Of a stretch of DNA of 64,000 bases, positions 60,606-64,000 are shown in pieces. The stretch's first letter is position 1. Every line of letters starts with the position of its first letter. Origin of the DNA: Lacrimispora xylanisolvens (GTDB lineage: Bacteria > Bacillota > Clostridia > Lachnospirales > Lachnospiraceae). The DNA is taken from contig CP070896.1 of the NCBI GenBank assembly GCA_017084465.1, positions 868,001 to 932,000 on the forward strand, read 5' to 3'. The notes beneath the pieces were generated by a model. That model ran no database searches. It had not been told where the DNA came from and saw only the letters and a list, made by a program, of their open reading frames with translations. Position numbers and translations under genes: made by a program.

Positions 60606-61156
60606 AGGCCCTTCTCCTCAACTTTACTTAACTCACCTGTAACAGAATCAATCACAAGTCCATAGACCCGGATCTCTTCCGGAACCAATGGGTGATTTCG
60701 GATCAGTTCCACTGATTTATTGATGGATTGGTCTAAGTCTTTAAATCCACCCAGCCAGGATTCAAAATCAATTCCATAATACTTAATTAAATCGATATCC
60801 TTCTGTCTGATTCCCCGTCCCTTCATCAGCTCTATCAACTTGCTGCTGTCTGTATATCTGGCTCCGCAGTCCGTGTGGCCTATTACCAGAATTTCCCTGA
60901 CATCCAGCTCATAGATCCCAATTAGAAGACTTCTCATCACGCTGCCAAAAGGATGGGAAATAACCCCTCCTGCGTTTTTAATGATCTTTGCATCTCCATT
61001 TTTAAAACCCAGTGCAGCCGGAAGCAGCTCTGTCAGCCTTGTATCCATACAGGACACAATTGCGGTTTTCTTTTCCGGATATTTATTGGTGATATATTTT
61101 TCATAATTTTTATTTTTAACAAATTCTTTGTTGTATTCCAGTATCTCTTCTAACAT
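60602..61156 (-). CDS. Beta-class carbonic anhydrase
   Basis: 184 residues, intact. Zinc ligands Cys36 (IVSCMDTR, with the Asp38-Arg40 dyad), His94 and Cys97 (VIGHTDCGAR); NAGGVI is also present. It is the short clade with a long helix insert (RGIRQKDIDLIKYYGIDFESWL). It interconverts CO2 and bicarbonate. It leads the oxidoreductase gene in a two-gene unit. Confidence 0.93.
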   Translation of the reverse strand: MLEEILEYNKEFVKNKNYEKYITNKYPEKKTAIVSCMDTRLTELLPAALGFKNGDAKIIKNAGGVISHPFGSVMRSLLIGIYELDVREILVIGHTDCGARYTDSSKLIELMKGRGIRQKDIDLIKYYGIDFESWLGGFKDLDQSINKSVELIRNHPLVPEEIRVYGLVIDSVTGELSKVEEKGL

Positions 61157-61180
61157 ATTTTGTCCTTCTCCTTACATGAG

Positions 61181-62554
61181 TCATTCATCATTGGTACGAA
61201 ATACTCTCCAGATCACTCCTGTTCCAGGAACAAAGATATTGGGGTCCCCTTCGATATTTAGACCCATATCTACGATATACATGGATTCATTGGGACCAAA
61301 CATCAGATGACTCGGACGCTCAAGTCCTCCTCCCTTGGAAAGGGACGCAGGAAATCCACTCATATTGATGGCAAATGTACTGATGGTTCTTGCCCTCAAA
61401 TCAATTTTGGATATCCGGTGCCCGGCACCAGCATAGGATAATCCGTCACCAACTGCTGTTCTAATGGTGCTGCCATATTCCGCCACATAAACATCTCCGT
61501 ATGCTCCAAATTTTTGATTGTAATTAAAATCAAAACTCATCAAAGTGGAATTGGGCGGAAAGGTTACATAGGGTCTTGGAGGAATGTTTGGCTGATTTTT
61601 CAACAGCAGAGTGGGCTGATAACCACCTGTGGGCGTGAATCTTGGAGAATTTACCGGTTCTCCTCCTGAATAATCAGGCCAGCCATACCAGAGATCCGGG
61701 GTTATGTAATAGAAATCATCGGTTGCATTCTCTATGGGTCTGCTACCAACCGGATTAAACCCGTTATTCACAGCATACAACTGACCGCTGTTATTAAACT
61801 TTAGAAAGATGGGATTACGAAACCCCCAGGCTACCTGTTCCAAATTAGAACCGTCAAGGTTGGCCCGTAAGATACTCCCAGACGCCTTGGTATATTTTTT
61901 TCTTATTTCAAACTCAATATTAGGAATCCCATAGGGAGAAAAGGCACCAGTATAGGCAGGATCATCAGTAACTGCTTCCGTAAGAATATTATCTGTTGTA
62001 AAATTCTGACCAGTCAGTATGACATAATCTCCCGTATAATCACATAGCAATGGAGAAACCGGTACCCAATCGTTATCATTTCCAACAACACCGCTGTTGG
62101 TAACGGTTCCCTGCCCAAAATAGATCTTATAGTCCGGTGAAAAGGCAACCGGACCATTGTAATGATCACCGTTGCTTGGCAGACCCATAATAATATTCTG
62201 TCTTTGCCCATCCCGGAATATTCTGGTGACAAAACCTCTGTGGGATACATAAAGAACCCCATTTAAATAATTAATTCCGGAAATAGGGGTAACAAAATCT
62301 TCCGCTATCAGTTCAAGCTCTCCATTCACCAGTTTCAAAACCTGGGGATTGCCTGTGGACAGGCCGGAGTCAGCAATATAAAGACTTCCTTCCTCATCAA
62401 AAACAATGCCTGCCGGTGAATTGAGATTTTCTAAAAACACTTCTATCCCATACCCTTTTACAATATAAATATCAGCAGGGTTTAAATAACGCCTGGGAGC
62501 AGGATCGCCGTCGTTACAAGAGTGAATCCTGCTGCCGTTATTCTCACGAAACAT
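61181..62554 (-). CDS. PQQ-dependent sugar dehydrogenase-like beta-propeller protein
   Basis: 457 residues, intact, no signal peptide. Repeated blades with LNSPAGIVFDEEGSLYIADSG, DHYNGPVAFSPDYKIYFGQG, WGFRNPIFLKFNNSGQLYAVNNG and GLERPSHLMFGPNESMYIVDMG resemble soluble glucose/sorbosone dehydrogenases and NHL/SMP-30 folds. PQQ enzymes normally act outside the membrane in aerobes; in this setting it may bind another ligand or be a lactonase-like protein. It stands alone before msrAB. Function uncertain. Confidence 0.65.
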   Translation of the reverse strand: MFRENNGSRIHSCNDGDPAPRRYLNPADIYIVKGYGIEVFLENLNSPAGIVFDEEGSLYIADSGLSTGNPQVLKLVNGELELIAEDFVTPISGINYLNGVLYVSHRGFVTRIFRDGQRQNIIMGLPSNGDHYNGPVAFSPDYKIYFGQGTVTNSGVVGNDNDWVPVSPLLCDYTGDYVILTGQNFTTDNILTEAVTDDPAYTGAFSPYGIPNIEFEIRKKYTKASGSILRANLDGSNLEQVAWGFRNPIFLKFNNSGQLYAVNNGFNPVGSRPIENATDDFYYITPDLWYGWPDYSGGEPVNSPRFTPTGGYQPTLLLKNQPNIPPRPYVTFPPNSTLMSFDFNYNQKFGAYGDVYVAEYGSTIRTAVGDGLSYAGAGHRISKIDLRARTISTFAINMSGFPASLSKGGGLERPSHLMFGPNESMYIVDMGLNIEGDPNIFVPGTGVIWRVFRTNDE

Positions 62555-62603
62555 TCACTTCACCTGGTATTTTTTACTATTATATTCACTGCACCGGAAA
62601 ATA

Positions 62604-63580
62604 TCAATCCTGTTTGGCTGCATCTGCATGGAGTAATGGCAGATATGCTTCGTACCCTTCCGTTTTCATCTGCTCTTTGGGAATAAATCTTAAAGCTGCA
62701 CTGTTGATGCAATAGCGCAGTCCACCCATCTCCTGCGGACCATCTGTGAAAACATGACCAAGATGGGCATCCCCTAATGTGCTTCGCACTTCTGTGCGGT
62801 GTCTGCCAAGAGTGTTATCATCAAGTTCCTGCAGCAGATCCTGTGTCAGCGGTCTGGAAAAGCTTGGCCAGCCACAGCCGGATTCAAATTTATCACAGGA
62901 TAAGAAAAGAGGCTCTCCGGTTGTCACATCCACATAGATTCCCTCTCTCTGAATTCATCAAAATATTCATTCTGAAAAGGAGCTTCTGTTGCATTGTTCT
63001 GAGTCACCTGATACTGGATTGTTGTTAGTTCATTTTTAAGTTCATCCTGGGATTTTGGCGGGAATTTTTTGCTTTTATCCACTGCCTGCTTTGCCTTTTC
63101 AAATTTATCCCCGGATATATGGCAGTAGCCCTGGGGATTCTTATTCAGATACTTCTGGTGGTACTCTTCTGCTTTGTAATAGTTGGTAAGAGGCAGACGC
63201 TCGATTGCAATCTTCTCTTTGTAATTCTTTTGAAGTTCTTCCACTGATTTTTCAATTACCGGCTTATCCCCTTCGTCAGTGTAATAAATGCCTGTTCTGT
63301 ACTGTGTACCGGTATCACCGCCCTGACGGTTTACACTGACTGGATTGATAACATCGTAATAAAGTTTAAGAATGTAGGGAAGCCCTATGACAGTATCCTC
63401 GTATTCCACTTTCACGGTTTCCGCATGACCAGTATTGTTATAACATACCTCCTCGTAAGTGGGATTTTTCGTTGTTCCGTTGGCGTAACCCACTTCTGTA
63501 TTTAAAATCCCAGGAATATTTTCCAAATATTTTTCTGTTCCCCAAAAGCAGCCGCCTGCTAAATAGATCTCTTTTTTCAT
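62604..63580 (-). CDS. msrAB: Bifunctional peptide methionine sulfoxide reductase MsrA/MsrB (frameshifted)
   Basis: About 325 residues. MsrA domain: catalytic Cys11 in [13 protein letters not shown] and [14 protein letters not shown] (about 1-155). A linker leads to Msr[27 protein letters not shown] and catalytic Cys in [15 protein letters not shown]. The frame breaks in AGAGAGAGGG near 62945, a short dinucleotide repeat, between the domains; repaired it reads EFRE(x)[13 protein letters not shown]. Fused MsrAB repairs both S and R sulfoxides; no export signal is present, so it is cytoplasmic. Confidence 0.93.
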
Positions 63581-63584
63581 GGTA

Positions 63585-64000
63585 TCACCTTTCTTCTTTC
63601 ATAGAATCAAATAAATGATATTGCTTCATCAGTTCCAGACCCGACTGGAGAATCTGCGCCGTCATCCCCCCAGATCACCCAGTTCTCATACCGGTAAAAC
63701 AAAATATCCCGGGTTCCTTTCGTCCATGAATACTGATTGCCTCCTGGAATCCATTCATAGGGAAAATCTTCAGGAGTCTCCGTAATCAGCATGCTTTCGT
63801 ATGTTTCCGGTGTTATGCTTTTTAAATAATCAAGAGGCACCTTTATGATTTCTTCCACTTCATCGGTACTGAAGGTATCCTGATAATCTCTTAGTTCACC
63901 GATAAAGGAGTGAATAATCAGCCGGAAGGGAGAAATATAGATATCTCCAGGTCCAAGCACTTTAATCTGCCCGGATGTGACGTTTAACTCTTCCATGGTT
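63585..64000 (-). CDS. NUDIX hydrolase, CoA pyrophosphatase-like, C-terminal part (runs off the right edge, frameshifted)
   Basis: The end of a NUDIX box (MEELNVTSGQIKVLG, continuing the REUxEE motif outside the window) is followed by DIYISPFRLIIHSFIGEL, VEEIIKVPLDYL and YEWIPGGNQYSWTKGTRDILFYRYENWVIWG, the pattern of NudL/YeaB-type CoA pyrophosphatases. An extra G in the G6 run near 63668 breaks the tail; repaired it reads WGMTAQILQSGLELMKQYHLF and stops at 63585. The ATG at 63996 is internal and not the start. Upstream part not visible. Confidence 0.75.

Overview
The window comes from a low-to-mid GC anaerobic Firmicute, most likely a Lachnospiraceae/Clostridium cluster XIVa bacterium of the Lacrimispora (Clostridium sphenoides/saccharolyticum) type. 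This rests on protein style (DUF438 hemerythrin protein, DUF5692, DUF4180, 4Fe-4S Old-Yellow-Enzyme reductases, GH95 and GH4 enzymes, T-box control, VanRS-type two-component system), strong AGGAGG ribosome sites and sigma-A promoters. I saw no rRNA, tRNA or CRISPR array.

About 40 reading-frame breaks are spread over roughly 30 of the genes. Almost all can be repaired by one base in a short homopolymer (A5-A8, G5-G7, T4-T6, C3-C6), and the two halves then join in family-typical sequence. I read these as base-calling errors, not gene decay, so such genes are given as one CDS spanning all pieces. True decay is likely only for a homocysteine methyltransferase remnant and perhaps the insertion sequence.

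Layout. 1-7.3 kb: edge of a chemoreceptor, DUF438 protein plus ferredoxin, glycerol dehydrogenase, HypA with a DUF5692 membrane protein facing a FadR/GntR regulator, and a flavodoxin-PNPOx fusion. 7.4-15.5 kb: a membrane diguanylate cyclase, an IS1182-family element dropped between two convergent stop codons, and a beta-glucoside operon (secreted esterase, PTS IIBC, 6-phospho-beta-glucosidase) behind a LicT/BglG-like antiterminator leader. 15.7-25.3 kb: LysR regulator, two 4Fe-4S flavin reductases, a YdiB-like shikimate/quinate dehydrogenase, a TIM-barrel protein of the QuiC/IolE class and two transporters, which together look like hydroaromatic acid use. 25.3-27.3 kb: an excisionase-type HTH protein, hydrolase and DUF4180 module behind phased 10-bp repeats. 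27.3-35.5 kb: GH95 fucosidase, two membrane-fusion-type adaptors, a heterodimeric ABC exporter and MarR. 36-41.5 kb: lipase-like protein, aromatic acid exporter, then the queuosine precursor operon queD-queE-folE-queC-queF. 41.6-47.1 kb: a berberine-bridge-type flavoprotein, GH4 glucosidase with RpiR regulator, an amidase and a UlaG-like hydrolase. 47.5-56 kb: AIM24 protein, then a seven-gene operon that is the most interesting locus. 56-64 kb: T-box-controlled aminotransferase, PadR facing an OFA-family transporter, oxidoreductase plus carbonic anhydrase, a PQQ-type beta-propeller, MsrAB and a NUDIX protein.

The outstanding system is 48457-55988: an OmpR/VanR-type regulator and VanS-type kinase translationally coupled to a DltA-like adenylating ligase, a fold-type III PLP decarboxylase, a DltC-like carrier protein, an MBOAT acyltransferase and an SGNH protein. 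It resembles the dlt operon for D-alanylation of cell-wall polymers but with an added decarboxylase, which suggests surface modification with a decarboxylated amino acid (for example beta-alanine or GABA) under its own envelope-stress sensor. That substrate is inference.
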